In this document: in pieces, positions 53,564-63,363 of the stretch
How the letters are laid out: every line of letters starts with the position of its first letter
How positions within the stretch are numbered: the stretch's first letter is position 1
Origin: Prevotellaceae bacterium
Lineage (GTDB): Bacteria > Bacteroidota > Bacteroidia > Bacteroidales > Bacteroidaceae
Assembly (NCBI GenBank): GCA_019420585.1
Contig: JAHZGX010000007.1
Location: forward strand, 44,986 to 108,985
Reading direction: 5' to 3'
DNA length: 64,000 nucleotides
Notes under the pieces: model-generated
Told to the model about the DNA's origin: nothing
What the model saw: the letters and a program-made list of their open reading frames with translations, nothing else
Databases searched by the model: none
Program-made: the position numbers and the translations under genes

Positions 53564-54730
53564 ATGAGCAACCAACGTTACATGATGCGCGGAGTAAGCG
53601 CAGCCAAGGAAGACGTGCACAACGCTATCAAGAACATCGACAAGGGCCTTTTCCCGCAGGCTTTCTGTAAGATAATACCTGACATCCTGGGTGGCGACCC
53701 CAATTATTGCTGCATCATGCATGCCGATGGTGCAGGAACCAAGAGCAGCCTGGCTTATACTTACTGGCGTGAGACCGGTGACCTGGGCGTGTGGAAGGGC
53801 ATAGCACAGGATGCCCTCATCATGAACACGGATGACCTCCTGTGTGTGGGTGCTGTGGACAACATACTTGTAAGCAGCACCATCGGGCGCAACAAAATGC
53901 TTATCCCCGGTGAAGTGATAAGCGCAATCATCAATGGTACGGATGAATTGATGCAGGAGATGCGTGAAATGGGCATCGGCATCTATGGCACAGGCGGGGA
54001 GACTGCCGATGTGGGCGACTTGGTGCGTACCATCATCGTGGACAGCACCGTTACTTGCCGCATGAAGCGTGCCGATGTGGTGGACAATGCAAACATACGC
54101 CCGGGTGACGTGATTGTGGGACTTTCCAGTTGCGGACAGGCTACATATGAGAAGGAATACAACGGCGGAATGGGCAGCAACGGGCTTACCAGTGCACGCC
54201 ATGACGTGTTTGCCAAGTACCTGGCCGAGAAATATCCCGAGAGTTACGACCGGGCAGTGCCCGAAGAACTGGTCTACAGCGGCCATTACCGTTTGGACGA
54301 TTCCGTGGAGGGAAGCCCCGTGAGCGCCGGCAAACTGGTGCTCTCGCCCACCAGGACCTATGCTCCCATCATCAAGAAGATGCTTGACGAGATGCGTCCA
54401 AAGATTCATGGCATGGTTCACTGTACGGGAGGCGCACAGACCAAGGTGCTGCATTTCGTGGGTGAGAATTGTCGCGTGGTCAAGGACAACATGTTCCCCG
54501 TGCCTCCTCTCTTCCGCATCATACAGGAGCAGAGTGGGACTGACTGGGCTGAGATGTACAAGGTGTTCAACATGGGGCACCGTATGGAGATATACGTATC
54601 CCCGGAGGATGCACAGCGCGTGATGGATATCAGCCGCTCGTTTGGCGTGGATGCCCGGGTGGTAGGCTATATTGAGGAGGGTAGACGCAGCCTTACCATC
54701 AAGAGCGAGAACGGCACGTTTGAATATTGA
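53564..54730 (+). CDS. purM: AIR synthase (PurM-like)
   Basis: PurM closes the imidazole ring of aminoimidazole ribotide in purine synthesis. The 388 residues are longer than the roughly 345 of E. coli and form the divergent PurM-like group found in Bacteroidetes. Both halves of the fold are visible, with HADGAGTKSSLAY, GIYGTGGETADVGDLVRT and GLSSCGQATYEKEYNGGMGSNG in the family positions. purC lies 14 kb away; no other pur gene is adjacent. prfA starts 1 bp after its stop. Confidence 0.88.
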   Translation: MSNQRYMMRGVSAAKEDVHNAIKNIDKGLFPQAFCKIIPDILGGDPNYCCIMHADGAGTKSSLAYTYWRETGDLGVWKGIAQDALIMNTDDLLCVGAVDNILVSSTIGRNKMLIPGEVISAIINGTDELMQEMREMGIGIYGTGGETADVGDLVRTIIVDSTVTCRMKRADVVDNANIRPGDVIVGLSSCGQATYEKEYNGGMGSNGLTSARHDVFAKYLAEKYPESYDRAVPEELVYSGHYRLDDSVEGSPVSAGKLVLSPTRTYAPIIKKMLDEMRPKIHGMVHCTGGAQTKVLHFVGENCRVVKDNMFPVPPLFRIIQEQSGTDWAEMYKVFNMGHRMEIYVSPEDAQRVMDISRSFGVDARVVGYIEEGRRSLTIKSENGTFEY

Positions 54731-54731
54731 T

Positions 54732-55832
54732 ATGGAGATACTCGAAAGACTGGACGGGCTGGTGAGCAGGTATGAAGAGGTGTCCACGCTCATTACGGAT
54801 GCCCATGTCATTGCCGACCAGAAGCGTTATGTCAAGTTGACCCGGGAATACAAGGACTTGGGCAGACTGATGGAGGCGCGCAAGGAATACATGGGATGCT
54901 TGCAGAACATGGCTGATGCCAAGGAGATGCTGGCTGAGGAAACCGATCCTGACACCAAAGCCATGCTCCGTGACGAACTCGCGTCCAGTGAGAAACGTAT
55001 CCCTGAACTGGAAGAGGAAATCAAGTTGCTGCTTGTGCCTGCCGACCCTGAGGACAGCAAGAATGTCATCATGGAGATTCGTGGAGGTACGGGAGGCGAT
55101 GAGGCCGCACTCTTTGCCGGTGACCTTTTCCGTATGTACAGCCGTTACATAGAACTGAAGGGCTGGAAGATGAGCGTCAGCAGTTACAGTGAGGGGGCTG
55201 CCGGCGGTTACAAGGAAATCATCTTCAGCGTGGCAGGCGAGGGTGTATACGGAACGCTCAAGTATGAGTCGGGCGTACACCGTGTGCAGCGTGTTCCTGT
55301 CACCGAGACTCAGGGGCGTGTGCATACCAGTGCGGCCACCGTGGCAGTACTGCCCGAGGCGGAAGAGTTTGATGTGGAAATCAATGAGGGAGCCATCAAG
55401 TGGGACACTTTCCGCAGTAGTGGTGCGGGCGGACAGAACGTGAACAAGGTGGAGTCAGGTGTGCGTGCGCGCTACATGTGGCACAATCCTTTCACCAATG
55501 AGGATGAAGAAATCCTGGTGGAATGTACTGAGACCCGAGACCAACCAAAGAATAAGGAACGGGCGCTCGCACGCCTGCGAACCTTTATATATGACAAGGA
55601 ACACCAGAAGTACCTCGATGATATAGCCAGCAGGCGAAAGACCATGGTAAGTACGGGTGACCGCAGTGCGAAAATCAGAACTTACAATTACCCCCAAGGA
55701 CGCATTACCGACCACAGGATAGGATATACCATCTATAATCTGGCGGCCTTCATGGACGGGCAGATACAGGATTGCATCGACCATCTGATTGTGGTCGAGA
55801 ATGCCGAACGGATGAGGGAGAGCGAGTTGTAA
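54732..55832 (+). CDS. prfA: Peptide chain release factor 1
   Basis: RF1 ends translation at UAA and UAG. The protein has 366 residues from the ATG at 54732; an earlier in-frame start lies inside the purM-like gene and is rejected. The catalytic GGQ is in SGAGGQNVNK, and the stop-codon reading P-x-T motif appears as PVT in VQRVPVTETQGRVHTSAAT. The conserved RGGTGGDEAALFAGDLFRMY is present. It is in an operon with the purM-like gene, DUF4153 and pyrF. Confidence 0.97.
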   Translation: MEILERLDGLVSRYEEVSTLITDAHVIADQKRYVKLTREYKDLGRLMEARKEYMGCLQNMADAKEMLAEETDPDTKAMLRDELASSEKRIPELEEEIKLLLVPADPEDSKNVIMEIRGGTGGDEAALFAGDLFRMYSRYIELKGWKMSVSSYSEGAAGGYKEIIFSVAGEGVYGTLKYESGVHRVQRVPVTETQGRVHTSAATVAVLPEAEEFDVEINEGAIKWDTFRSSGAGGQNVNKVESGVRARYMWHNPFTNEDEEILVECTETRDQPKNKERALARLRTFIYDKEHQKYLDDIASRRKTMVSTGDRSAKIRTYNYPQGRITDHRIGYTIYNLAAFMDGQIQDCIDHLIVVENAERMRESEL

Positions 55833-55853
55833 CGTCATAAACCCACGACACGG

Positions 55854-57626
55854 ATGATGAAAAGGCATTTTTCACTTGACACACTCATGCAGGCTGCCGG
55901 CCAATGTGCCCGGCGATTTCCTGTCACGCTGGTTTTCGTTGCTGCACTGACGGTTTATTTGCTTCTGATGGAGTGGGTGGACAACTCGATGTTTTCTCAT
56001 CGGGTGAATGGAACCGTGGTTTACTATTTTGCAGTGGGCATTTTGCTTACTGCTGTATTGCAGTTGTGGGGTGAAGAGGTGAAGGGCAGGCACACACGCT
56101 TGGTTACCGGTGCCCTGGCGCATGTTGCGTTGCTGTCAGATGCTTCCTATATTTATGCCATCTATGACAATGGCGGCATGGAAGTCTTTCTGATGCATGC
56201 TTCTCTGCTGACGGCTCTGGCACTCTGCCTGTTCATTCTTCCCTTCTTTCGGGAACGGGATGATGTGGCTTCCTGGAATTTCACCCTGCGGATATTTGGT
56301 GCGGCCTCTTCTTCGTGGCTTATAGGTGGTATCATGTGTGGTGGGCTGTGCCTGCTCACTGTCGCCATAGAACATCTGTTCGGCATTGGTCTGCCCAACG
56401 AATGGATAACAACCTGGTGCATTCTTTTCCTTATTACACTTCCTGCCCTGTTGTTTCTTGGGCGTATTCCTGCGGGAGGGGAAAAGCATGACCGCACGCC
56501 CTTGGTGTCGGTCTTCCTTCACAAGAGCATCCGTTACCTGTTCCTGCCTTTGCTGGGTTGTTACCTGCTAGTGCTCTACGGCTATCTTGCCAAGATTCTT
56601 TTTCAGTGGCAACTGCCTGACGGGTGGGTGTCCAAACTGGTTTCCGTCCTTACTTTTGGTTGCATTGGAGTAGTGATGGGACTTTATCCTTCATTGCGCT
56701 TGGGTACGTCTGGGACTGACCGCCGTGTGGTGCGTTGGCTTCCTTTAGCCATTCTTCCGTTGCTGGTGTTGATGACGGTAGGTGTCGGCCGCCGTCTTGC
56801 CGATTATGGCATCACTGTCAACCGCCTTTATCTGCTCACGCTCACGGTTTGGTACTATGTGGCTTGTATAGGCCTGTTCCTTTCCCGTGCACGCCGGGTG
56901 TGGTGGATTCCTGCTTCCTTTGCTTTCTTATTTCTGCTCACATCTGCCCTGCCGGTCAATGTGGTGCGGTTCACACGCAATTGGATGCACCGCAGTGTGG
57001 AGTCTTGTGTGACGGATGCCTACAAGGGATGCCTTCCCATGAGCGAGGATGCCTATTTTGATTGGCTGAGCACGCTCCCCATTGAAGATGCGCGACAGAT
57101 AAACAGCCGTTTCCGATATCTTGATACGGAATTGAGAGACACCACCATATCCGCATTGGTCTCCGACTCTGTGAACTGGTGGCGTGCCAGCCGTTTTATT
57201 GAGGAGAAGGCAGAAAGCCAATCTGCCGAGGCAGTGGTGGAAGATGAATATATTTATTATGAGAGCAGCAATGACCAGACAACTGGTTACGAAACGGAAC
57301 TGCCTGCCTCTTATACTTCCATGCTTGTCTATACCAAGGCCTCCTTTGCCTTGCCTCGCCCGAAGAATCAGGTGCTGAAGGTTCCTCTCCTCCGTGCCTC
57401 ACAGCCTATAGACACGGTAGATATTCGTATGTCTGACCTTCACAAGTGGAATGCGCTCGGCAACTTCTCGCCCCGCAGCCTCCCTTGCCACCGCCAGGGC
57501 AATAGTTTTGTCCTTACTGCTTTCTCCTTGCGTGGCTTGGCAGACAGCCGCACGTTTGACTTCACTTATTCGGGATATTACCTTATGCAATCCCCCAACG
57601 GAATCAAAACAGATAAACAGCAATGA
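55854..57626 (+). CDS. DUF4153 membrane protein
   Basis: This 590-residue protein has about ten hydrophobic helices in its first 370 residues, then a soluble C-terminal part. It matches the DUF4153 family of bacterial inner-membrane proteins of unknown function. Either of two adjacent ATG codons (55854, 55857) may start it. Its stop overlaps the pyrF start as ATGA (57623-57626), so the two are translationally coupled. It lies between prfA and pyrF, which I recall as direct neighbours in related genomes. Confidence 0.87.
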   Translation: MMKRHFSLDTLMQAAGQCARRFPVTLVFVAALTVYLLLMEWVDNSMFSHRVNGTVVYYFAVGILLTAVLQLWGEEVKGRHTRLVTGALAHVALLSDASYIYAIYDNGGMEVFLMHASLLTALALCLFILPFFRERDDVASWNFTLRIFGAASSSWLIGGIMCGGLCLLTVAIEHLFGIGLPNEWITTWCILFLITLPALLFLGRIPAGGEKHDRTPLVSVFLHKSIRYLFLPLLGCYLLVLYGYLAKILFQWQLPDGWVSKLVSVLTFGCIGVVMGLYPSLRLGTSGTDRRVVRWLPLAILPLLVLMTVGVGRRLADYGITVNRLYLLTLTVWYYVACIGLFLSRARRVWWIPASFAFLFLLTSALPVNVVRFTRNWMHRSVESCVTDAYKGCLPMSEDAYFDWLSTLPIEDARQINSRFRYLDTELRDTTISALVSDSVNWWRASRFIEEKAESQSAEAVVEDEYIYYESSNDQTTGYETELPASYTSMLVYTKASFALPRPKNQVLKVPLLRASQPIDTVDIRMSDLHKWNALGNFSPRSLPCHRQGNSFVLTAFSLRGLADSRTFDFTYSGYYLMQSPNGIKTDKQQ

Positions 57627-58453
57627 ATAGACAACAGTTATTTGAGAATATCAAGCAGAAGCAGTCGTTCCTCTGTGTGGGACTGGATACTGACATCAAG
57701 AAGATTCCTCCTCACCTCTTGCAGGAAGAAGACCCCATCTTTGCGTTCAACAAGGCCGTCATTGATGCCACTGCACCTTACTGCGTGGCCTATAAGCCCA
57801 ATCTTGCCTTTTATGAGAGCATGGGCGTGAAGGGCTGGATTGCCTTTGAGAAGACTGTGGCTTATCTGCGCCGGAATTATCCTGACCAGTTCATCATAGC
57901 CGATGCCAAGCGAGGTGACATTGGCAACACCAGTGCCATGTATGCACGCACCTTCTTCGAGGAAATTGACCTTGATGCGGTCACAGTGGCTCCTTACATG
58001 GGCGAGGATAGCGTCACCCCTTTCCTGGGCTATGAGGGCAAGTGGGTAATCCTGCTGGCACTTACCAGCAACAAGGGCAGCCATGACTTCCAACTCACAG
58101 AGGATGCTCAGGGGGAGCGCCTGTTTGAGAAGGTGCTGCGTAAGAGTCAGGAGTGGGGCGGCAGCGATTGCATGATGTATGTGGTGGGAGCCACTCAGGG
58201 ACGTGCTTTCGAGGATATCCGCCGCATTGTGCCTGATCATTTCCTGTTGGTTCCCGGCATAGGCGCGCAGGGAGGCAGCCTGGAGGAGGTGTGCCATTAT
58301 GGTATGAACAGCCAGTGTGGCCTGTTGGTCAACAGCAGCCGTGCCATTATCTATGCCGACCACACTGCCGATTATGCCCGTGTAGCTGCAGAGAAGGCTC
58401 ATGAGGTACAGCAGCAGATGGCTGCGGAACTGTCTGCCCGCGGTTTGGTATAA
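57623..58453 (+). CDS. pyrF: Orotidine 5'-phosphate decarboxylase
   Basis: PyrF makes UMP from OMP, the last step of pyrimidine synthesis. The 276 residues place it in the longer type 2 group, with the catalytic lysine/aspartate block IADAKRGDIGNTSAMYA (about residues 92-108) and FLLVPGIGAQGGSLEEV. It overlaps the DUF4153 gene by 4 bp. lpxD follows after 27 bp. Confidence 0.96.
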   Translation: MNRQQLFENIKQKQSFLCVGLDTDIKKIPPHLLQEEDPIFAFNKAVIDATAPYCVAYKPNLAFYESMGVKGWIAFEKTVAYLRRNYPDQFIIADAKRGDIGNTSAMYARTFFEEIDLDAVTVAPYMGEDSVTPFLGYEGKWVILLALTSNKGSHDFQLTEDAQGERLFEKVLRKSQEWGGSDCMMYVVGATQGRAFEDIRRIVPDHFLLVPGIGAQGGSLEEVCHYGMNSQCGLLVNSSRAIIYADHTADYARVAAEKAHEVQQQMAAELSARGLV

Positions 58454-58480
58454 ACTTAAGCAAACGAACAATCAGATATT

Positions 58481-59530
58481 ATGGAATTTAGTGCACAGAT
58501 GATAGCCGGACTCATCGGGGGAACCGTTGAGGGTAATCCGGATGCGAAAGTCAATGACTTCGCCAAGATAGAGGAAGGCAGGCCTGGATGCATCAGTTTC
58601 CTGGCCAACATAAAATATGCCCATTACCTGTATGAGACGGAAAGCAGTGTGGTGCTTGTGAACAATGATTTCGTTCTGGAACATGAGGTGAAGGCCACTC
58701 TTATCAGGGTGCCTAACGCTTATGAGGCCGTGGCCAAGTTGCTCCAGGTGTATGAGAGCATGAAGCCCAAACGGAAAGGTATTGACTCACTGGCTTTCAT
58801 TGACCCCTCTGCCAAGGTGGGCAAGGATTGTTACATAGGTCCGTTCGTGGCCATTGCCGAGGGCGTGGAAATAGGCGATGGGTGTGTCCTGCATCCTCAT
58901 GTGACCATTGGCAGGAATGCCAAGGTGGGTGACAATACGGAAATTTACAGCAACGCTGTGGTATACCATGACTGCAAGGTGGGCAGCCGCTGCGTCCTGC
59001 ATGCCGGCTGCGTGATAGGTGCCGACGGCTTTGGCTTCGCGCCCACGCCTGAAGGGTATGAGAAGATACCGCAGATAGGCATTGTCACCATTGAGGATGA
59101 TGTGGAGATAGGTGCCAATACCTGTGTGGACCGCAGCACCATGGGCAGCACTTATGTGCGCCGTGGGGTGAAATTGGATAACCTGGTACAGATAGCCCAC
59201 AATGATGACATCGGTGCCCACACCGTGATGTCGGCACAGGTGGGTGTGGCTGGCAGCACGAAGGTAGGCGAGTGGTGCATGTTTGGCGGTCAGGTGGGAA
59301 TCGGCGGCCATGCCGTGATAGCCAACCGTACCATGGCAGGCGCGCAGTCCGGTATTCCCAATAACGTGAAGAAGGAGGGCACTACCATCCAGGGGTCTCC
59401 GGCCATCGATGGGCGTAACTTCTGGAAGTCAAGTGCCGTCTTCAAGAACTTGCCGGAGATGTGGAGCGACCTCAACCGCATGAAGAAGGAGATAAAGATG
59501 CTGAAGGAACAATTGGACAGCAAGGAATAA
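58481..59530 (+). CDS. lpxD: UDP-3-O-acylglucosamine N-acyltransferase
   Basis: LpxD adds the second acyl chain in lipid A synthesis. The 349 residues show the N-terminal substrate domain (residues 1-100), then many left-handed helix hexapeptide repeats (VGKDCYIGPFVAIAEGVEIG...), with the likely catalytic histidine in VQIAHNDDIG, and a C-terminal helix. It opens the lpxD-lpxC/fabZ-lpxA cluster. Confidence 0.96.
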   Translation: MEFSAQMIAGLIGGTVEGNPDAKVNDFAKIEEGRPGCISFLANIKYAHYLYETESSVVLVNNDFVLEHEVKATLIRVPNAYEAVAKLLQVYESMKPKRKGIDSLAFIDPSAKVGKDCYIGPFVAIAEGVEIGDGCVLHPHVTIGRNAKVGDNTEIYSNAVVYHDCKVGSRCVLHAGCVIGADGFGFAPTPEGYEKIPQIGIVTIEDDVEIGANTCVDRSTMGSTYVRRGVKLDNLVQIAHNDDIGAHTVMSAQVGVAGSTKVGEWCMFGGQVGIGGHAVIANRTMAGAQSGIPNNVKKEGTTIQGSPAIDGRNFWKSSAVFKNLPEMWSDLNRMKKEIKMLKEQLDSKE

Positions 59531-59539
59531 AATAAAATC

Positions 59540-60919
59540 ATGTTAAAGCAAAATACACTCAAGGAGCAATTCTCTCTCAGCGGCAAAGGATTGCATACGG
59601 GACTTAGTTTGACCGTAACCTTCATGCCCGCTCCTCCCAACCATGGTTACAAGATACAGCGTGTGGACATGCCGGGACAACCTGTCATGGATGCCGTGGC
59701 CGAGAATGTGACAGACACCCAGCGCGGCACGGTGTTGGGCAAGGGTGACATGCGTTGCAGCACAGTTGAGCATGCCATGGCTGCCCTCTATGCCTTGGGA
59801 CTGGACAATGTCCTTATCCAGGTCAACGGTCCCGAGTTCCCCATATTGGACGGAAGTGCCGAGATGTACGTGCAGGAGATACAGCGCGTGGGCATTCAGG
59901 AGCAGGACGCACCCAAGGACTTCTACTATATCACCAAGAAGATGGAGTTCCGCGATGAGGCCACAGGTGCCTGCATCACACTGTTGCCCGATGAGGATTT
60001 CTCCATCACCAGCATGATTTCATTTGAGAGCAAGGTGCTGAGTAGCCAGTTCGCCACGCTTGACAATATGGATAAGTTTGCCACCGAAGTGGCGGCGGCA
60101 CGCACCTTTGTGTTTGTCCGTGAGATAGAGCCTCTCCTCATGGCCGGCCTTATCAAGGGCGGTGACCTTGACAACGCAATAGTCATTTATGAGCGTGAGA
60201 CCACGCAGGAGAACCTGGACAAACTCTGTCAGTTGACAGGAGCAGAGCGGCACATAGCCTCCGAACTGGGTTATCTCCAGCACAAGCCTTTGGTATGGGA
60301 GAATGAGCCGGCACGCCACAAGTTGCTTGACATCATCGGCGACATGGCACTCATAGGCAAACCTATCAAGGGGCGCATCATTGCCACCAAGCCGGGGCAC
60401 ACCATCAACAACATGTTTGCACGCATGATGCGCAAGGAAATACGCAAGCATGAGGTGCAGGCTCCCTATTATGACCCCAACAAAGAACCGGTTTTCGATA
60501 TCAACCGTATCCGTAAGATTTTGCCTCACCGATATCCTATGCAGTTGGTGGACAAGGTAATCGAAATCAAAGAAACCAGCATTGTGGCCATCAAGAATGT
60601 TACCAGCAACGAGCCTTTCTTCCAGGGACACTTCCCCAACGAACCGGTCATGCCGGGCGTACTTCAGATAGAGGCCATGGCTCAGGCAGGCGGCTTGCTT
60701 GTGCTGGGCAATGTGGAAGACCCCGAGAAATACAGCACTTACTTCCTGAAGATTGATAATGTGAAGTTCCGTCAGAAGGTAGTGCCCGGTGACACTCTCA
60801 TCTTCAAGGTGGAACTCGTTTCCCCCATACGCCATGGAATAGGCACCATGCAGGGGTATGCCTTCATCGGTGAGAACTGTGTGGCTGAGGCCACCTTCAC
60901 CGCACAGATAAGCAAGTGA
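59540..60919 (+). CDS. lpxC/fabZ: Fused LpxC deacetylase and FabZ dehydratase
   Basis: One 459-residue polypeptide. Residues 1-300 or so are LpxC, the zinc deacetylase that commits to lipid A, with histidines in STVEHAMAALYALG and ATKPGHTINNMF. Residues 310-459 are FabZ, the 3-hydroxyacyl-ACP dehydratase, with IRKILPHRYPMQLVDKV and the catalytic HFPNEPVMPGVLQIEAMAQ. The fusion is normal for Bacteroidetes and links fatty-acid elongation to lipid A. The gene before (lpxD) is 9 bp away and lpxA is 34 bp after. Confidence 0.97.
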   Translation: MLKQNTLKEQFSLSGKGLHTGLSLTVTFMPAPPNHGYKIQRVDMPGQPVMDAVAENVTDTQRGTVLGKGDMRCSTVEHAMAALYALGLDNVLIQVNGPEFPILDGSAEMYVQEIQRVGIQEQDAPKDFYYITKKMEFRDEATGACITLLPDEDFSITSMISFESKVLSSQFATLDNMDKFATEVAAARTFVFVREIEPLLMAGLIKGGDLDNAIVIYERETTQENLDKLCQLTGAERHIASELGYLQHKPLVWENEPARHKLLDIIGDMALIGKPIKGRIIATKPGHTINNMFARMMRKEIRKHEVQAPYYDPNKEPVFDINRIRKILPHRYPMQLVDKVIEIKETSIVAIKNVTSNEPFFQGHFPNEPVMPGVLQIEAMAQAGGLLVLGNVEDPEKYSTYFLKIDNVKFRQKVVPGDTLIFKVELVSPIRHGIGTMQGYAFIGENCVAEATFTAQISK

Positions 60920-60953
60920 ACAACCAACATCCTTCCAATCAATAAGTATAGTT

Positions 60954-61727
60954 ATGAGTAAGATTAGTCCTTTGGCCTATGTGCATCCCGAGGCACAGAT
61001 AGGTGAGAATTGCGAGATAGGCGCATTCTGCTATATTGACAGAGGCGTGGTGATAGGTGACAACAATACGCTGATGAACAGCGTGACGGTGCTCTACGGT
61101 GCACGCATAGGCAACGGCAACGTCATCTTTCCCGGTGCCGTAATCAGTGCTGTTCCTCAGGATCTCAAGTTCAGGGGCGAGGACACTACGGCCGAGATAG
61201 GTGACAACAACAAGATACGCGAGAACGTGACCATCAACCGAGGTACTGCTGCCAAGGGCAAGACCGTGGTGGGCAGCAACAACTTGCTGATGGAGGGTAT
61301 GCATGTGGCGCATGATGCCGTTGTGGGTAATGAGTGCATTATTGGCAACAGTACCAAGTTGGCAGGTGAGATTGTCATTGATGACCGGGCCATTCTCAGC
61401 GCAGGAGTATTGATGCACCAGTTTTGCCGTGTGGGCAGTTACTGCATGGTGGGTGGAGGCACGCGCTTCAGCCAGAACATACTTCCCTTCAGTTTGGTGG
61501 CACGTGACCCGGCTGCTTTCTGCGGACTCAATGTCGTGGGTCTTCGCCGACGTGGATTCAGCAGGGAACTTATCGACAACATCCATCAGACTTACAAGAT
61601 TATCCTGCAGGATTCGGGTAAGTTGAACGACTCACTCAAGCGTGTGGAGGATGAGATTCCCATGAGTCCCGAGATTCAGTATATCATTGACTTTATTCGC
61701 ACCAGCGAGCGGGGATTCATCCGGTAG
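60954..61727 (+). CDS. lpxA: UDP-N-acetylglucosamine acyltransferase
   Basis: LpxA adds the first acyl chain to UDP-GlcNAc in lipid A synthesis. The 257 residues are mainly left-handed beta-helix hexapeptide repeats, with the catalytic histidine in GMHVAHDAVVGN and the GLRRRGFSRELI block at the start of the C-terminal helical part. It is the third lpx gene in a row. Confidence 0.96.
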   Translation: MSKISPLAYVHPEAQIGENCEIGAFCYIDRGVVIGDNNTLMNSVTVLYGARIGNGNVIFPGAVISAVPQDLKFRGEDTTAEIGDNNKIRENVTINRGTAAKGKTVVGSNNLLMEGMHVAHDAVVGNECIIGNSTKLAGEIVIDDRAILSAGVLMHQFCRVGSYCMVGGGTRFSQNILPFSLVARDPAAFCGLNVVGLRRRGFSRELIDNIHQTYKIILQDSGKLNDSLKRVEDEIPMSPEIQYIIDFIRTSERGFIR

Positions 61728-61754
61728 TCTGTTGTCATTGTTTACATTTCGGTC

Positions 61755-62285
61755 ATGACACTCCGACTTACACTCTTCAGCCAGGAAGTGGAGGACTTCG
61801 TGGTGGAGATAAAGATTGATTCCGAGGCCACGTTTGCCGACCTTCACCGGCTCATCCTGGCTGACTGCAGTTATGAGGAAACCGACGGACAGAAGTTCCT
61901 GATATGCGATGATGACTGGCGTGTGGAGAAGCAGGTGTGCCTGCGTGACACTGACAGCAGGGCCGACGAGGATGTTTATCTGATGGAGCATACTCCCCTC
62001 AGCGAACTGATGGAGGATGAGGGACAGCGCATTGCTTATGTATTCGCTCCTGAGGACAAGCGTTTCTTCCTGATGGAACTCACAGAGAACATTTTCTCTC
62101 ATCATGAACCGAAGCCTCGCGTGAGCCGCAGACATGGGGTGGCTCCGCTGCAGGTGCTGCGGGAAGAACAGCCTGTGGGGACAGATGTTCCTGCCTCTGC
62201 AGCAGCCGTGGAAGAGGATTTCTATGGCGATGACGGCTTTGAGGATGGGGAGTTAGACCTTGAGGGATTTGAAATCAGTGAGTGA
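61755..62285 (+). CDS. PRiA4_ORF3-like protein (IS1096 passenger-like)
   Basis: This 176-residue acidic protein fits the plasmid pRiA4b ORF-3-like family, which databases also call IS1096 passenger TnpR-like. Its N-terminal half has the typical beta pattern (LRLTLFSQEVEDFVVEIKIDSEATFADLHRLILADCSY read across residues 3-40) with FLICDDDWR following. The C-terminal 50 residues are a low-complexity acidic tail (EEDFYGDDGFEDGELDLEG type). No transposon features surround it; it sits between lpxA and miaA, as I recall for other Bacteroidales, so the passenger name is probably misleading. Function unknown. Confidence 0.8.
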   Translation: MTLRLTLFSQEVEDFVVEIKIDSEATFADLHRLILADCSYEETDGQKFLICDDDWRVEKQVCLRDTDSRADEDVYLMEHTPLSELMEDEGQRIAYVFAPEDKRFFLMELTENIFSHHEPKPRVSRRHGVAPLQVLREEQPVGTDVPASAAAVEEDFYGDDGFEDGELDLEGFEISE

Positions 62286-62301
62286 CGTACCGCACGCGGA
62301 C

Positions 62302-63213
62302 ATGAATCTGGTGGTGCTGCTTGGCCCTACTGCTGTGGGGAAGACAGCCCTTGCCATCAGGCTGGCCGGGCATCTCTCTTGCCCGATAATCAATTGTGAC
62401 AGCCGGCAGATTTACCGGGGGATGGACATCGGCACGGCTGCGCCTACTCTTGAGGAGGTTGCGCAGGTGCAGCATTACTTCGTGCGGCAATTTGATTTGG
62501 GGCAGGAGTACAGTGCTGCCCGCTATGAACAGGATGTGCTGGCGCTGATGGATGACCTGTCGGCAACTCACCGTTATGCCTTGCTGTCGGGAGGGAGCAT
62601 GATGTATGTCGATGCCGTGTGCCGGGGCATTGATGATATTCCTACAGTGAATCCTACGGTGCGTGCCTGCCTGAAGGAGCGATTCGACAGGGACGGACTG
62701 GCTCCCCTTCTGGAGGAACTGGAACGCCTGGATCCCGAGTATTACCGGGTGGTGGATCGCATGAACCACAAGAGGGTCATACATGCGCTGGAGATATGCC
62801 ATACTTCCGGGCGCACTTACACTTCTTTGCGCGTTCGGGCAACGAGGCAACGTCCTTTCCGTATCATCAAGGTGGGGATCCGGCGCGAACGTCAGGAACT
62901 CTTTGACCGTATCAACAGGCGGGTCGATGGCATGATGCGTGACGGTTTCCTCGATGAGGCACGCCGCCTCTATCCCTTTCGGCACCTCAATGCACTCAAC
63001 ACTATTGGCTACAAGGAAATGTTCCGTGTGCTTGATGGTGAATGGGAGTTGCCCATGGCCGTGGAGAGAATCAAGAAAAATACGCGTGTGTATGCCAAGA
63101 AGCAGATGACCTGGTATCAACGCGACCCGGAGATACGTTGGTTCCATCCCGATGACGAGGAGTCCATCATGGGCTACATACGTCAGTGCTCTGTCCTGGT
63201 AGACGCGGGGTAA
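62302..63213 (+). CDS. miaA: tRNA dimethylallyltransferase
   Basis: MiaA prenylates A37 of tRNAs that read codons starting with U. The protein has 303 residues from the ATG at 62302, which places the P-loop LLGPTAVGKTALAIRLAG at the N-terminus as usual; an upstream TTG inside the previous gene is rejected. DSRQIYRGMDIGTA, LSGGSMMYVDAVCRG and NTIGYKEMF are family blocks. It uses the DMAPP made by the MEP pathway, whose genes dxs and ispD are also in this window. Confidence 0.96.
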   Translation: MNLVVLLGPTAVGKTALAIRLAGHLSCPIINCDSRQIYRGMDIGTAAPTLEEVAQVQHYFVRQFDLGQEYSAARYEQDVLALMDDLSATHRYALLSGGSMMYVDAVCRGIDDIPTVNPTVRACLKERFDRDGLAPLLEELERLDPEYYRVVDRMNHKRVIHALEICHTSGRTYTSLRVRATRQRPFRIIKVGIRRERQELFDRINRRVDGMMRDGFLDEARRLYPFRHLNALNTIGYKEMFRVLDGEWELPMAVERIKKNTRVYAKKQMTWYQRDPEIRWFHPDDEESIMGYIRQCSVLVDAG

Positions 63214-63363
63214 TGTGCTCGGCCGGGTCTCCCTGTCCACAATCCGGCAAATCACGGAAGCGGCGTACCACTTGCCGCATGCCTGCGGCATCTTCCGATC
63301 CTTGTCCTGCTTCAACTGATACTGAATCATTGTGCTTGACTGTTGTTGATGGTTGTACTTCAT
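63214..63363 (-). pseudogene. Truncated HU-family DNA-binding gene, copy B
   Basis: On the minus strand an ATG at 63361-63363 opens a frame that includes MIQYQLKQDKDRKMPQACG and KWYA, the N-terminus of a Bacteroidetes HU-like DNA-binding protein. After about 33 codons the similarity is lost in this frame; a neighbouring frame reads GDPAEHIT, like the following AEHIS block of the family, which suggests a frameshift. The gene then runs into the end of miaA and has no core or C-terminus. Bases 63294-63443 match 25512-25663. Confidence 0.65.

Noticed and set aside
53386..53571. Longer TonB receptor from an upstream ATG
   Set aside because: The extra 62 residues overlap the divergent promoters and would bury the signal peptide.
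61755..62285. Insertion sequence passenger gene
   Set aside because: There are no inverted ends or transposase, and the place between lpxA and miaA is a stable core location.
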